From: Lysinibacillus sp. G4S2
Lineage (GTDB): Bacteria; Bacillota; Bacilli; Bacillales_A; Planococcaceae
Assembly: GCF_030348505.1 (NCBI RefSeq)
Contig: NZ_JAUCFJ010000002.1
Coordinates: forward strand, 3,724,001-3,788,000
Direction of reading: 5' to 3'
Length of the DNA stretch: 64,000 nucleotides
Part shown: positions 36,416 to 46,001 of the stretch, one piece after another
Layout: each line of letters opens with the position of its first letter
Numbering within the stretch: position 1 is the stretch's first letter
Translations under genes and position numbers: made by a program
The notes under the pieces: generated by a model
What the model was told of the DNA's origin: nothing
The model's input: the letters and a program-made list of their open reading frames with translations, nothing else
Database searches by the model: none

Positions 36416-37348
36416 CTAGTAAACTGTTTCCTTGAAGATAAAGCCAGTATCAAGAGGTCTGATGGCAGGCTGAATGTCTTCAATTTTTGCTAATAAATCA
36501 TCTTTAATATCTTCATACGCATCTTCTGATTCGTCAAAATATGTGTCAATTGCTTGACGATAAGCTGCCGTTACTGTGACCACATACTCTGGTGTTTGAA
36601 GAACACCCTCAATTTTCAATGCATCAATGCTACCTTCGAATAACTCGCCAAGCTCATCAATAATGCACATATCGTTTGGACTGAAAATATGCGTACCGTT
36701 AGCGTCCTCGTAAATTGGATATTTATTATTACGTTCATCATCATGAAGGAACATATGACGATTTTCCTTACGATTTTCAATTTCCATTACTTTATCCCGA
36801 TATAAGAAATAATGGCCTAGTAATGGACGTTTTGATTGGAACATACATGTCATTCCATGTACTTGAACCTCAATCTCAACTTCTGCATTTTCTTTGATTT
36901 CTAGCACTTCATCTAAAGAAAGCTCACGTGAAAGCACTGCGCGAGTTGCTCCGCGTTTCCCCCAATAATTTGCCGTAAACCAGTTCGTTGCAGTCGTTTC
37001 TGGATTCCAGTGTAACGGTATTGTTACACCTTGCTCACGACGGATAATTATTACTGCTGGATCACCGTAAATTAAACGATCAACGCCAATACGTTGCATT
37101 TCTTTTAAATACTCGGCAAGCGCATCCATTTTTTCATTATGGAATAACGCATTTACCGCAACATAAACTTTTTTACCCGCTGCATGAATCAGCTTTGTTG
37201 CTTCTTCCACTTCACAAACAGAAAATTCCCCTGCTAGGCGAAGACCAAATTGTTGTTCACCAATGACAAAAGCATCTGCTCCAGCCTTTAAAAGTGCTTT
37301 TACATGGTCCACTGATTGCGGTGTAACAAGCAATTCAGGTTTTTTCAT
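36416..37348 (-). CDS. trhP1: U32-family tRNA hydroxylation protein (YrrN/TrhP1)
   Basis: 310 aa paralog of the downstream protein (shared KPELLVTPQSVDHVKALLKAGADAFVIG start and VHGMTCMFQSKRPLLGHY block). Shorter, and with fewer cysteines than YrrO, as in B. subtilis YrrN. ATG at 37348 follows GAGGTG; the frame's earlier codons overlap yrrM. Works with YrrO in 5-hydroxyuridine formation in tRNA. Confidence 0.9.
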   Translation of the reverse strand: MKKPELLVTPQSVDHVKALLKAGADAFVIGEQQFGLRLAGEFSVCEVEEATKLIHAAGKKVYVAVNALFHNEKMDALAEYLKEMQRIGVDRLIYGDPAVIIIRREQGVTIPLHWNPETTATNWFTANYWGKRGATRAVLSRELSLDEVLEIKENAEVEIEVQVHGMTCMFQSKRPLLGHYFLYRDKVMEIENRKENRHMFLHDDERNNKYPIYEDANGTHIFSPNDMCIIDELGELFEGSIDALKIEGVLQTPEYVVTVTAAYRQAIDTYFDESEDAYEDIKDDLLAKIEDIQPAIRPLDTGFIFKETVY

Positions 37349-37353
37349 AATAG

Positions 37354-37986
37354 TCACCTCTTCAAACATAGTAATAAACCATCACCTACCGGTAAAAATG
37401 CACTGGTATAATCAGGATGCTGCATAATCCATTCAGTGAAGTTTTTTAAATTGCGAATCATTGTGCGCTTGCGACGCGGTACTTCTTTTAAATCCAAATC
37501 TGATAAGCCATGCATATACATATTATCGATATACAGAACTCCGCCAGATTTTACAAGAGGCGCATACTTTTCAAAAAAGCGTTGATATTGTCCCTTTGCA
37601 GCATCGATAAACACCGCATCGAATGTTGTATGAATGGCCTCATCGTCCACCTCTAAGGCGTCTCCTTCAATGACTGTAATACGATCTGATACTGCAGAAC
37701 GTTCAATATAGGCCTTCGCTCTCGTAACACGCTCTAGATCTCGCTCGATTGTAACGATATGCACATTCGGTAAAGCCTCTGCCATTCTTATTGCAGAATA
37801 ACCAATTGCTGTACCAATCTCTAAAATTTTCGACGGATTTTGAATACGTAGCAGTTGATTTAATGCATCAATACCAGCAAGTTGCATAATTGGTACATGA
37901 TTCTCCTCCGCAAATGCTTCCATTTCTAAAAGCAAATCATTACGTGGTTGAATAAATGATTGTATATATGCATCTGATAATTCCAT
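37354..37986 (-). CDS. trmR: YrrM/TrmR, tRNA 5-hydroxyuridine O-methyltransferase
   Basis: 210 aa SAM-dependent O-methyltransferase (family 3, COMT-like): ILEIGTAIGYSAIRMAE loop near residue 60, VFIDAAKGQY metal-binding motif near 130, YIDNMYMHG. Methylates ho5U34 to mo5U34 in several tRNAs. An ATG at 38004 lacks a site, whereas the ATG at 37986 follows GAGGGTGG by 8 nt and aligns with the usual start, so I prefer it. Confidence 0.9.
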   Translation of the reverse strand: MELSDAYIQSFIQPRNDLLLEMEAFAEENHVPIMQLAGIDALNQLLRIQNPSKILEIGTAIGYSAIRMAEALPNVHIVTIERDLERVTRAKAYIERSAVSDRITVIEGDALEVDDEAIHTTFDAVFIDAAKGQYQRFFEKYAPLVKSGGVLYIDNMYMHGLSDLDLKEVPRRKRTMIRNLKNFTEWIMQHPDYTSAFLPVGDGLLLCLKR

Positions 37987-38005
37987 TTTTAAGTCCACCC
38001 TCATA

Positions 38006-38060
38006 TCAATTATGCCTCGGCATAATTGCGTCCGCCGGAGGCTTCATCATTTAGCAACAA
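38006..38060 (+). repeat. Short copy of dispersed repeat family A
   Basis: ATCAATTATGCCTCGGCATA then ATTGCGTCCGCCGGAGGCTT: the left palindrome joined directly to the CCGGAGGC part, lacking the middle. It touches the start region of trmR. The rest of the 37987-38298 gap holds only the mltG hairpin. Confidence 0.75.
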
Positions 38061-38224
38061 AAAGAAAAAGACCAAACGCGATGTCTTGGTACTTCGTCAT
38101 ACAAAAATGAGCAATTGTTTTTTTCAGCTCAAAACAATTGCTACCACGTATATTATCCCACATTAACAAACTGATTGAATTTATTCCATGCGGATTGATT
38201 AAAAATCACATTTTATAATAGCAC

Positions 38225-38260
38225 GAAAATAGAAGGAAAGCTATTTTTCTTTCCTTCTAT
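38225..38260 (-). terminator. Terminator of mltG
   Basis: ATAGAAGGAAAG at 38229-38240 pairs with CTTTCCTTCTAT at 38249-38260, with a short T run on the minus strand. Confidence 0.75.
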
Positions 38261-38298
38261 CCACATTGTTGCTATTTATGTTTTCTATTTAAAGGTAA

Positions 38299-39426
38299 TT
38301 ACTCTGCCTTACGCAAGTATTTTTCTACTTTTTGTAAATGTTCATCGTATGTTTTCGAGAAGTGGTTGACACCATCTTTATCCGCTAAGAAGTAAAGGTA
38401 ATCTGTTTTACTTGGATTTAGCGTTGCTTCAATTGAAGATTTCCCAGCGCCCGCAATAGGACCTGGTGGTAAGCCTTTATTTTTATAAGTATTATAGACA
38501 TTATTTACCTCTAAATCTTCATATAGTACACGATCTTTATGGGAACCAAGTGCATATAAAACAGTTGGATCTGTTTGTAGTGGCATCCCCTGATCGATAC
38601 GGTTATAGAATACGCTCGCAATCGTTTCTCGATCTGTTTGGGCGGTAGCTTCTTCTTCCAGTAATGAAGCAAATGTTAGTAATTGATGTACTGACATTTT
38701 CTTTTCAGTTAAAACATCGCTGTAAGTCTTCACAACTTTGTCCATTGCCCCTACCATTTCATCTACAATTGATTCTAATGAAGGTTTTTCTTCAAAGTAA
38801 GAATAAGTTGCAGGGAATAAATAGCCTTCTAAATCATAGCGAATATTATCAGCTAAAACCGCATCTGTCACAAGATCAGGGTATTTAGCCTTCATTTGTT
38901 GAACAAATGCATCGCTTGTTACTAAGTCCATAAATTCCTTTTGAGTGTACGGCGTTTTCTTTTCTACAATGTTACCAATTTGTTCGAGTGTTAAACCCTC
39001 TGGAATTGTCATTGTAAAGACTGGTTTACGGTAGACCTTTCCGGATTTTAAACTTTCTATTAGCTCATCTAATGTCATGGCCTGCGTTAAATCATATTTC
39101 CCGGCTTGGAACTGGGATTCATTTTTAAACTTAGCATAGTATTTAAAAACACGCGCATCTTTAATAATTCCTTTTTCCTCTAGTAAAGTCGAAATAGAGC
39201 TTAAGGTTGAGCCAATTGGTACTTCAACTACTATAGTTTTAGTTGCATCCGGATCCACCGGTTTTAAAGCACTCTTCACATACGTATAACCAAATAAACC
39301 GACAATCCCTAATAGTAGAACAATAGAAATTGCAACAATAGCCACTATTTTTCTCACAACTTTTACCTCGGATTTTCTTTTTTCCATTTTTGAAAACATT
39401 TCTTGTTTTTTTGAACCGTTATCCAC
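38299..39426 (-). CDS. mltG: MltG endolytic murein transglycosylase
   Basis: 375 aa. One membrane helix near residues 30-52 (IVAIVAISIVLLLGIVGLFGYTYV), a LysM-like segment, then the YceG/MltG catalytic domain with FASLLEEEA (catalytic Glu) and LQTDPTVLYALG, and GPIAGAGKSSIEA-type end. Cleaves nascent glycan strands and sets their length. GTG at 39426 has AGGGGGG with 7-nt spacing; the GTG at 39444 does not. Confidence 0.93.
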   Translation of the reverse strand: MDNGSKKQEMFSKMEKRKSEVKVVRKIVAIVAISIVLLLGIVGLFGYTYVKSALKPVDPDATKTIVVEVPIGSTLSSISTLLEEKGIIKDARVFKYYAKFKNESQFQAGKYDLTQAMTLDELIESLKSGKVYRKPVFTMTIPEGLTLEQIGNIVEKKTPYTQKEFMDLVTSDAFVQQMKAKYPDLVTDAVLADNIRYDLEGYLFPATYSYFEEKPSLESIVDEMVGAMDKVVKTYSDVLTEKKMSVHQLLTFASLLEEEATAQTDRETIASVFYNRIDQGMPLQTDPTVLYALGSHKDRVLYEDLEVNNVYNTYKNKGLPPGPIAGAGKSSIEATLNPSKTDYLYFLADKDGVNHFSKTYDEHLQKVEKYLRKAE

Positions 39427-39515
39427 GGGTTTCCCCCCTATCACTTCATTATCATACTAGAAATCAACTTTCACGACAAACAGAAATAGATAATTCAGTA
39501 AAAATAGCACATATC

Positions 39516-39600
39516 AACTTCGCCTCGACGTAATTCGTTCGGATTTTAAATTGTGCCCACAAACTGCCGTTGCGATTTCGCTACAGCAAACATTTGGCTG
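39516..39600 (+). repeat. Degenerate copy of repeat family A
   Basis: ATCAACTTCGCCTCGACGTA, then TTCGTTCGGATTTTAAATTG and a GCGATTTCGCTACAG fragment. No gene here. Confidence 0.5.
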
Positions 39601-39611
39601 AATGAAAATAA

Positions 39612-39650
39612 AAAAACTCTGAGTAGCACTTTACACCACTCAGAGTTTTT
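39612..39650 (-). terminator. Terminator of the two-domain DUF1292 gene
   Basis: AAAAACTCTGAGT at 39612-39624 is a perfect mirror of ACTCAGAGTTTTT at 39638-39650. Confidence 0.9.
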
Positions 39651-39651
39651 A

Positions 39652-40179
39652 TTATAAATCATTTAATATATCTTCAACAAATTCCCATTCGGCATCTGTT
39701 TCAATTGGTAATAATTCTTCTATCGTCCCGTCATTTCCAGCTATATATTGGGCAGCAAAAATATCTTTTTCCTCGATTGGCTCGTCCGATGCTAGAACAT
39801 AAAGTACATAGGATTTACCAAACTGTTCGGATGAAAATGTATGAATGACCTCACAAACCTGATCTGTTCCATCCTCATCTGTTACAGTAATTAGCTGCGG
39901 CCCCTCTTCAAATTCATTCAGAAGTGTTAGGACTACCTCATTAATCATCTCCCACTCCGCCTCTGTTTCAACAGGCTGTAAATTGGTCATTTCCCCATTA
40001 TTATCATCATAATCGAATGTCATAGCAGAAATGTCCCCAGGAATTTCATTACCATTTTCGTCAATTAACGAAAATAATACATATGATTTTTCTTCTGCAT
40101 CAAAGGTGAAGACAACACGGCATTTTTGCTCCTTGCCATCCTCTCCAATTATAAGAAATTCTTGCGTTTCTTCGTTCAT
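39652..40179 (-). CDS. Protein with two tandem DUF1292 domains
   Basis: 175 aa, strongly acidic, soluble. Residues about 1-85 and 90-175 are two copies of the same unit (ITVTDEDGTDQVCEVIHTF..KSYVLYVL...PIETDAEWEFVEDIL), each like the single-domain DUF1292 protein encoded next upstream. This looks like gene duplication followed by internal fusion. Function of DUF1292 is unknown. Confidence 0.85.
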   Translation of the reverse strand: MNEETQEFLIIGEDGKEQKCRVVFTFDAEEKSYVLFSLIDENGNEIPGDISAMTFDYDDNNGEMTNLQPVETEAEWEMINEVVLTLLNEFEEGPQLITVTDEDGTDQVCEVIHTFSSEQFGKSYVLYVLASDEPIEEKDIFAAQYIAGNDGTIEELLPIETDAEWEFVEDILNDL

Positions 40180-40277
40180 TTAATCTCCTCCAAGCTAGCT
40201 TTATTCTTTCAAAAGTAAAAAAGGAACAAGGAGTGCTTATTGCCATCCTTGTTCCACACTTTTAAAGATTACGATGA

Positions 40278-40586
40278 TTATTCTTCGTTTTCATCCTCTA
40301 AAGCGTTTAATACGTCTTCTACCATATCCCACTCTGCTTCAGTTTCGATTGGTGTTAACTCACCATCTTCACCATTTTCAGATGGTACAAATGAAGATAC
40401 GAAGATTTCTACAGAGCCATCCTCATCTTCTTCTGCACCTACCATAGAGTAAAATACATATGATTTACCGAATTCAGCTGATTCATGTACGTGAATCACT
40501 TCACAAAGTTGTTCATTTCCGTTCTCGTCAATCACTGTAATGTGTTGTACATGTAATTCTTCTTCGTGGTTATGCTCTTGTGCCAT
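40278..40586 (-). CDS. yrzB: DUF1292 protein (YrzB-like)
   Basis: 102 aa acidic protein: [48 protein letters not shown]. Matches YrzB by family and by position between ruvX and mltG. GAGGTG site. Function unknown. Confidence 0.92.
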   Translation of the reverse strand: MAQEHNHEEELHVQHITVIDENGNEQLCEVIHVHESAEFGKSYVFYSMVGAEEDEDGSVEIFVSSFVPSENGEDGELTPIETEAEWDMVEDVLNALEDENEE

Positions 40587-40605
40587 GCGCTTGTCACCTC
40601 ATAAA

Positions 40606-41022
40606 TTAATTTTTGCTATCTAAGTAGCCTTGTAAAATCATCACAGCAGCCATTTTATCTATGACTTGCTTGCGTTTTTTGCGACTTACGTCCGCTTCGA
40701 TTAGCATACGCTCAGCAGCCATCGTTGTTAGACGTTCATCCCAAAGCTTGACCGGTAGTGAAAATGTTTCTTCTAAAAGCTTTTTATAGTTTTCAGAAGC
40801 CTCCCCACGCGGTCCAACCGTATTATTCATGTTTTTCGGGTATCCTACAACAAATTCTGTTATAGCATACTCCTTCACTAGCTCGGCTATACGCTCAATG
40901 CCGAACTCGCCGTTAGCTTCATCAATTTTTACGGTTTCAATACCTTGGGCCGTCCACCCTAGAGCATCACTAACAGCAACGCCTACGGTTTTTGACCCAA
41001 CGTCTAATCCCATAATTCTCAT
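40606..41022 (-). CDS. ruvX: RuvX/YqgF Holliday junction resolvase-like nuclease
   Basis: 138 aa RNase H-fold protein (YrrK). Catalytic Asp in [29 protein letters not shown], and LWDERLTT plus [14 protein letters not shown] at the C-terminus. The family acts on pre-16S rRNA 5' ends and/or recombination junctions. Starts 2 bp after the ireB stop. Confidence 0.95.
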   Translation of the reverse strand: MRIMGLDVGSKTVGVAVSDALGWTAQGIETVKIDEANGEFGIERIAELVKEYAITEFVVGYPKNMNNTVGPRGEASENYKKLLEETFSLPVKLWDERLTTMAAERMLIEADVSRKKRKQVIDKMAAVMILQGYLDSKN

Positions 41023-41024
41023 TT

Positions 41025-41291
41025 CTAATCCTCGTTATTCTTTTTAATATAAAACTTAACAAGCTCTTCTAGAATTTCGTCACGCTCAAGCTTGCGAATT
41101 AAATTACGAGCATCCTGATGGCGAGGAATATACGCCGGATCACCAGAAAGTAAATAACCGACAATCTGATTGATAGGGTTATATCCCTTTTCCTCTAATG
41201 AAGAATGTACTTTCAACATTACCTGCTTGACTTCCTGTTCCATTGATTCTTCTGGAAAATTAAATTTCATCGTTTGATCAAATGAACTCAT
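41025..41291 (-). CDS. ireB: IreB family (UPF0297) regulatory phosphoprotein
   Basis: 88 aa (YrzL). [16 protein letters not shown] start and [21 protein letters not shown] are diagnostic. In Enterococcus IreB is phosphorylated by the PASTA kinase IreK and modulates cephalosporin resistance. ATG at 41291 follows GAGGTG; a longer open frame upstream has no site. Confidence 0.94.
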   Translation of the reverse strand: MSSFDQTMKFNFPEESMEQEVKQVMLKVHSSLEEKGYNPINQIVGYLLSGDPAYIPRHQDARNLIRKLERDEILEELVKFYIKKNNED

Positions 41292-41377
41292 GACCAGCAC
41301 CTCGCTTTCAGAAATAAGGAGATGTGCAAAAAAGCTCATCTCCAATTTCTCTTTATTATAACATGTTTTGGCGTATT

Positions 41378-41726
41378 ATCAATTATACCTCGGCATAATT
41401 GCGTCTGGAATCGGCTTTGTGTTTAGGCCTGCACGAGGGCCGACACGATGTCGGTCATTTCGGTAATGCCACAGGACGTGGCGTTTTTACCGACGCAGGT
41501 CAGTCAGCCGTTATCGCATGGATGCGATGATCTTAGGCTAACATCCCCTAAGAACTCCTTTCCGATTCCGTGACATCCGCCGGAGGCTTTAGGCCAGCAG
41601 ATGTTTTTTGTGCGAAAGCGTAGTGCTAACGCAGCGGCAGCAACACGACGCTGGTCACTCAGGCGTTTTCACAGGATGTGAAGTTCTTAGCCTGAGTTCC
41701 TCTATTGCAATCGCAAAAAGAAGTTA
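41378..41726 (+). repeat. Dispersed repeat family A, longest composite copy
   Basis: Starts ATCAATTATACCTCGGCATA and ends GAAGTTAAATGG, the same end as the hen1 insertion. Between lie GCCGACACGATGTCGG, CCACAGGACGTGG, GCATGGATGC and GCGAAAGCGTAG-type hairpins. The right end supplies the TAA stop of alaS. It fills the ireB-alaS gap. Confidence 0.75.
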
Positions 41727-44384
41727 AATGGATTTAACATAATCATACACAGAAAGTAGTGCTTCATCAAGTTTTGATGCATCTTTTGCACCTGCCATCG
41801 CCATATCTGGACGACCGCCACCTTTACCACCACATGCTTCTGCTACCATTTTTACGATATTTCCTGCATGGTAATTACCACCAACTAAATCTTTTGTTAC
41901 ACCAGCACATAGCATAACCTTTTCGCCATCGACAGCACCAAGAACGATAACAGCTTTAGGCATTTTCACTTTCAAGTCATCCATCATTTGACGCAGTTGA
42001 TTATTGTCCTTCGCCTCAACTTTAGTAGATAGAACAGTTACATCCCCAAAAGTTTGCGCAGCGTCCACAATAGCGCCTGCTTGTGCATTCGCGATTTTTT
42101 GTGATAATGCCTCATTTTCACGTTGTAAATCTTTGTAGTCAGCTTGTAACGCATTTACTTTTGTCACAATATCTTTTGGATTAGCTTTTAATATTGCCGC
42201 CGCTTCGTTTAATAAAGCTTCTTCCTCTTTCACTGCTTCATAAGCAACTTTACCTGTCACAGCCTCGATACGACGAGTACCTGCACCGATACCACCTTCT
42301 GAAACAATTTTGAAGAAGCCAATTTCAGAAGAACGTTTTACGTGTAAACCACCGCAAAGTTCAATAGAGTAGTTACCAATTGACACAACGCGAACGATAT
42401 CACCGTATTTCTCACCGAATAAAGCCATTGCTCCCATAGCTTTTGCTTCATCGATGCCTTTTTCTTCAATAACGACCTCTATATCATCCCACACTTTTTC
42501 ATTTACAATACGTTCAATTTGTTGTAATTCCTCTTTTGTCACTTGTCCGAAGTGAGAGAAGTCAAAGCGTAAACGATCAGGCCCTACATAAGATCCAGCT
42601 TGGCTAACATGGTCGCCCAGTACATCTTTTAGCGCGCGTTGCATAATATGTGTTGCTGTATGGTTTTTAATAATTAAATTACGTTCATCACGGTTAACTA
42701 CTGCCTTCACAGCATCTTCAACATGCATTTCGCCAGATTCTACAAGTACAGTATGAAGCGGCTGACCATTTGGAGCTTTTTGTACATCTTTTACAATGGC
42801 CGTAAAGCTATCATTAGCAATAACACCGCTATCCGCTATTTGACCACCCATTTCAGCATAGAATGGTGTTTTAGCTAAAATAACTAGTGCTTCTTGCCCT
42901 TCAGATGCTACCTTCGATACTTGACCATTGACAATGATCGCTGCCACTTCTGTGTCTGTCGTTAATGTATCATAGCCTACAAATTCACTTGCAACCGTCA
43001 AGTTTGCTAGCACTTCGTTTTGTACTTGCATAGAATCTACATCTTGACGAGCTGCACGTGCGCGTTCACGTTGTTCTTCCATTGCCGCTTCAAAGCCTTC
43101 ATGATCTACCTTCATGCCTACTTCTTCCGCATACTCTTCTGTTAATTCGATTGGGAAACCGTAAGTATCATATAAACGGAATGCATCTGCACCTGGAATA
43201 TAGTCATGGCCTGCTGCTTTTTGAGCTTCTACTACATCGTTAAAGATAGTAAGACCACCGTCTAATGTTTCATGGAAGCGAAGTTCCTCATTTTTAATAA
43301 CACGTTGGATAAACTCGCATTTTTCCGTTACCTCTGGGTAGAAATCATTCATAATTTCACCAACAGTTGGTACTAATTCAAACATAAATGGCTTTTCAAT
43401 GCCGATTTGTTTTGCATAGCGCACAGCACGACGTAGTAAACGACGTAATACATAACCTCGACCTTCATTTGAAGGAAGAGCACCATCACCAATAGCAAAC
43501 GCCACTGTACGAATGTGGTCAGCGATCACTTTAAATGGTGTATTAATATCTTCTTCTGAACCGAAGATTTCACTTAGTGCTACTTCACCAGGACGTTTGT
43601 ATTTACGATTTGCTAACTGCTCGATTTTTTCAATTATAGGCATGAATAAATCTGTATCAAAGTTCGTTGGAACATTTTGAACAACTGATACGATACGCTC
43701 AAGACCCATACCAGTATCAATATTTTGCTTTGGAAGTGGTGTGTATGTGCCATCAGGATTATGGTTGAATTGAGAGAACACTAAGTTCCAAATTTCAAGA
43801 TAGCGTTCATTTTCTCCACCTGGATACATTTCTGGATCATTTTCATCTGAACCGTATTCTTCCCCACGGTCATAAAAAATTTCTGAGTTAGGACCCGATG
43901 GACCTTCACCGATATCCCAGAAGTTCCCCTCTAGACGGATTAAACGCTCTTCAGGAATACCAATTTCGTTATGCCAAACGTCATACGCTTCTTGATCTTC
44001 AGGATGGATCGTAATCGATAAAAGCTCAGGATCAAAGCCCATCCATTTTTTATCCGTTAAGAACTCCCAAGCATAATGAATAGCTTCTTTTTTAAAGTAA
44101 TCCCCAATTGAGAAGTTACCTAACATTTCAAAGAACGTATGGTGACGAGCTGTTTTACCTACGTTTTCAATATCATTTGTACGGATTGATTTTTGGGCAT
44201 TTGTAATACGTGGATTTTCAGGAATGATACGACCATCGAAATATGGTTTAAGTGTTGCAACACCTGAGTTAATCCAAAGTAATGATGGGTCATTGATTGG
44301 CACAAGCGGTGCTGATGGCTCATGATGATGACCTTTTTCTTTAAAGAATTCTAAATACATGCGGCGAATTTCTGCTGCTTTCAT
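41724..44384 (-). CDS. alaS: Alanyl-tRNA synthetase
   Basis: 886 aa class II synthetase. N-terminal catalytic motifs ([22 protein letters not shown] in part, [13 protein letters not shown]), editing domain with HTATHIMQ and the C-x3-H site (ELCGGLHV), and the C-terminal DHHA1 domain with [23 protein letters not shown] site. A T-box leader lies upstream, so expression rises when uncharged tRNA-Ala accumulates. The last codons abut a repeat element. Confidence 0.98.
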   Translation of the reverse strand: MKAAEIRRMYLEFFKEKGHHHEPSAPLVPINDPSLLWINSGVATLKPYFDGRIIPENPRITNAQKSIRTNDIENVGKTARHHTFFEMLGNFSIGDYFKKEAIHYAWEFLTDKKWMGFDPELLSITIHPEDQEAYDVWHNEIGIPEERLIRLEGNFWDIGEGPSGPNSEIFYDRGEEYGSDENDPEMYPGGENERYLEIWNLVFSQFNHNPDGTYTPLPKQNIDTGMGLERIVSVVQNVPTNFDTDLFMPIIEKIEQLANRKYKRPGEVALSEIFGSEEDINTPFKVIADHIRTVAFAIGDGALPSNEGRGYVLRRLLRRAVRYAKQIGIEKPFMFELVPTVGEIMNDFYPEVTEKCEFIQRVIKNEELRFHETLDGGLTIFNDVVEAQKAAGHDYIPGADAFRLYDTYGFPIELTEEYAEEVGMKVDHEGFEAAMEEQRERARAARQDVDSMQVQNEVLANLTVASEFVGYDTLTTDTEVAAIIVNGQVSKVASEGQEALVILAKTPFYAEMGGQIADSGVIANDSFTAIVKDVQKAPNGQPLHTVLVESGEMHVEDAVKAVVNRDERNLIIKNHTATHIMQRALKDVLGDHVSQAGSYVGPDRLRFDFSHFGQVTKEELQQIERIVNEKVWDDIEVVIEEKGIDEAKAMGAMALFGEKYGDIVRVVSIGNYSIELCGGLHVKRSSEIGFFKIVSEGGIGAGTRRIEAVTGKVAYEAVKEEEALLNEAAAILKANPKDIVTKVNALQADYKDLQRENEALSQKIANAQAGAIVDAAQTFGDVTVLSTKVEAKDNNQLRQMMDDLKVKMPKAVIVLGAVDGEKVMLCAGVTKDLVGGNYHAGNIVKMVAEACGGKGGGRPDMAMAGAKDASKLDEALLSVYDYVKSI

Positions 44385-44439
44385 ATGAAAATTTCCTCCC
44401 TATATGTTTTGTAAAATTACGATATGAATCCACAAATCA

Positions 44440-44688
44440 ACATAAAAAAGCCCCCATCCCCAAAAAAGGGACGAGGACTTGTGATTTGTCTCGCGGTACC
44501 ACCCTAGTTGTAAGTAAAAGTATACTTACCTCTTAAGCACTTGTAACGTAAGTGAACGGCAGAGATTAACTGCACTCCGGAGTAGCTTTCGGTATTTGCT
44601 ATTGTGAGGATTTTTTCAGCCAAGAAATCCCTTTCTTTTACACGCACAAATACTTACTTTTTCCATCATCGTTTTTTACAATTTTCTA
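44440..44688 (-). promoter_or_regulatory. T-box leader of alaS
   Basis: Minus-strand GGGTGGTACCGCG at about 44490-44505 is the T-box antiterminator sequence. It is followed by a terminator whose arms are GTCCTCGTCCC and GGGGATGGGGGC with a T run (about 44446-44478). Upstream stems with GAAAGC and CTCCGGAG fit stem I. The Ala specifier codon could not be placed with certainty. The leader senses uncharged tRNA-Ala. Confidence 0.92.
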
Positions 44689-44694
44689 ACAAGA

Positions 44695-44723
44695 ATTATA
44701 AAAAAAATATGTTCTTCTGTCAA
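44695..44723 (-). promoter_or_regulatory. Sigma-A promoter of the alaS T-box
   Basis: On the minus strand TTGACA (44718-44723), 17-bp spacer, TATAAT (44695-44700): a consensus promoter directly before the T-box. Confidence 0.85.
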
Positions 44724-44810
44724 TTGGCACTATAATGGCTAATCATAATACAACGTCCATTCGAAAGTGTTTATAGAATAGTAGATTTTCTACTTCAACT
44801 ACTGAAAAAA

Positions 44811-44935
44811 TTGGCTCATCACCATAACGTCCGTTCCGACTGGGCGCTTTTTTCGTAGGCGTCAGATGAGTCGCTTGGGCTCCAAGGACTCATCTGTGAC
44901 GCTTAGAGTCACCCATCTTATACTTCAATCAACTG
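44811..44935 (+). repeat. Dispersed palindromic repeat, family B copy
   Basis: GGCTCATCACCATAACGTCC, GTTCCGACTGGGCG, then a GATGAGTC...GACTCATC hairpin and ending TCAATCAACTGG. It lies between alaS and the corA cluster with no gene. Confidence 0.65.
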
Positions 44936-45009
44936 GCATTTTTACAACTTCTGATGCCGAGTCAAAAAATTTAGTATTATTTGTTCTATTAAAATGGTTT
45001 GATTCTATA

Positions 45010-45963
45010 TTACCGCGTAAAATAATTTTTTTTGTAAAAAATGAAAGTAGACAACCCAGTCAGCAAGATTATAAAGACTATTACTCCCCAAAATGCATTG
45101 GATTCATTTTGATATGGTAAAGGCACATTCATCCCATAAATCGTAGCGATTAACGTCGGCACCGATAATATGATTGTAAATGAAGCGAGTAATTTAAGTA
45201 CTTGGCTTACGTTGTTTTGAATGACGTTCCCATATGCATCCATAATATTATTTAAATTAGTTTGATTTATTTCCGTCACTTCATATGCTTGATCTATCTC
45301 AATAAGCACGTCTTCTAAAACATTTGCATCGTCTTCGTCTAATTCGATAGAGCTACCATGTAAGATTTTTTGCATAGTAAATTTCATCTGTTTAAGTGAT
45401 GTTACCATATATATAAGACTTTCATTCAAGTAGAGTAGTGTGTATAACTCACTATTTCGATACGACTTAGCAAGCTCCTTTTCCGCTAAGGTGATTTCCC
45501 GTTCAATAGTAGCTAAAAAGTCAATATATGCCCGAGCAGTAATACTTAATATTTTTAAGGTGTTGCGCGTTTTCATGTGTGTCTCAAACAGAGTCATCTC
45601 ACCATTAAAAAGGTCTTTCATAAAAGGTAGCTCTTCTCTACAGATCGTAATCAGATGATTTTTAGTGTGAATGATACCCATAGGAATTGTTCGATATTTT
45701 ACGTCGTGAGAGGAACTCTCGACATCTATTTGATCGTAAGGGATATGAATAACAAACAAGACAGCCCCGTCACGTTCTTCAATTCGCGGGCGTTCTTCTA
45801 TATCAAGTGAATCAGTTAAAAAATCACTTGGAACAGCAAGAGCTGCCGCCACATGTTCAATTTCACTGGATGTCGGTGCTTCGAGATGAAGCCAACTGTT
45901 ATAACCAATACTTGATGTTTGCTCAAACTTACCTTCAGCATTACTTTTGTATATTAAAAGCAA
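45010..45963 (-). CDS. CorA-family magnesium transporter, paralog 1
   Basis: 317 aa. A large cytosolic N-terminal domain is followed by two C-terminal membrane helices; YGMN (the CorA ion-selectivity motif) lies at the end of the first, then VPLPYQNE. TTG at 45963, 8 nt after AAAGGATG, gives MLLIYKSNAEG, matching the starts of the two paralogs; an ATG four codons earlier overlaps the ribosome site. Third gene of a corA trio behind an M-box. Confidence 0.9.
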   Translation of the reverse strand: MLLIYKSNAEGKFEQTSSIGYNSWLHLEAPTSSEIEHVAAALAVPSDFLTDSLDIEERPRIEERDGAVLFVIHIPYDQIDVESSSHDVKYRTIPMGIIHTKNHLITICREELPFMKDLFNGEMTLFETHMKTRNTLKILSITARAYIDFLATIEREITLAEKELAKSYRNSELYTLLYLNESLIYMVTSLKQMKFTMQKILHGSSIELDEDDANVLEDVLIEIDQAYEVTEINQTNLNNIMDAYGNVIQNNVSQVLKLLASFTIILSVPTLIATIYGMNVPLPYQNESNAFWGVIVFIILLTGLSTFIFYKKNYFTR

Positions 45964-46001
45964 TTTGCTACACATCCTTTCTTATATACGGTGCGAAAAG
46001 A

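Noticed and set aside
35121-37348. Collagenase-type proteases
   Set aside because: Although U32 proteins carry that name, the yrrM-yrrN-yrrO context and cysteines fit tRNA hydroxylation.
41378-41726. tRNA or other structured RNA gene in the ireB-alaS gap
   Set aside because: Hairpins are those of the repeat family; no cloverleaf or CCA end.
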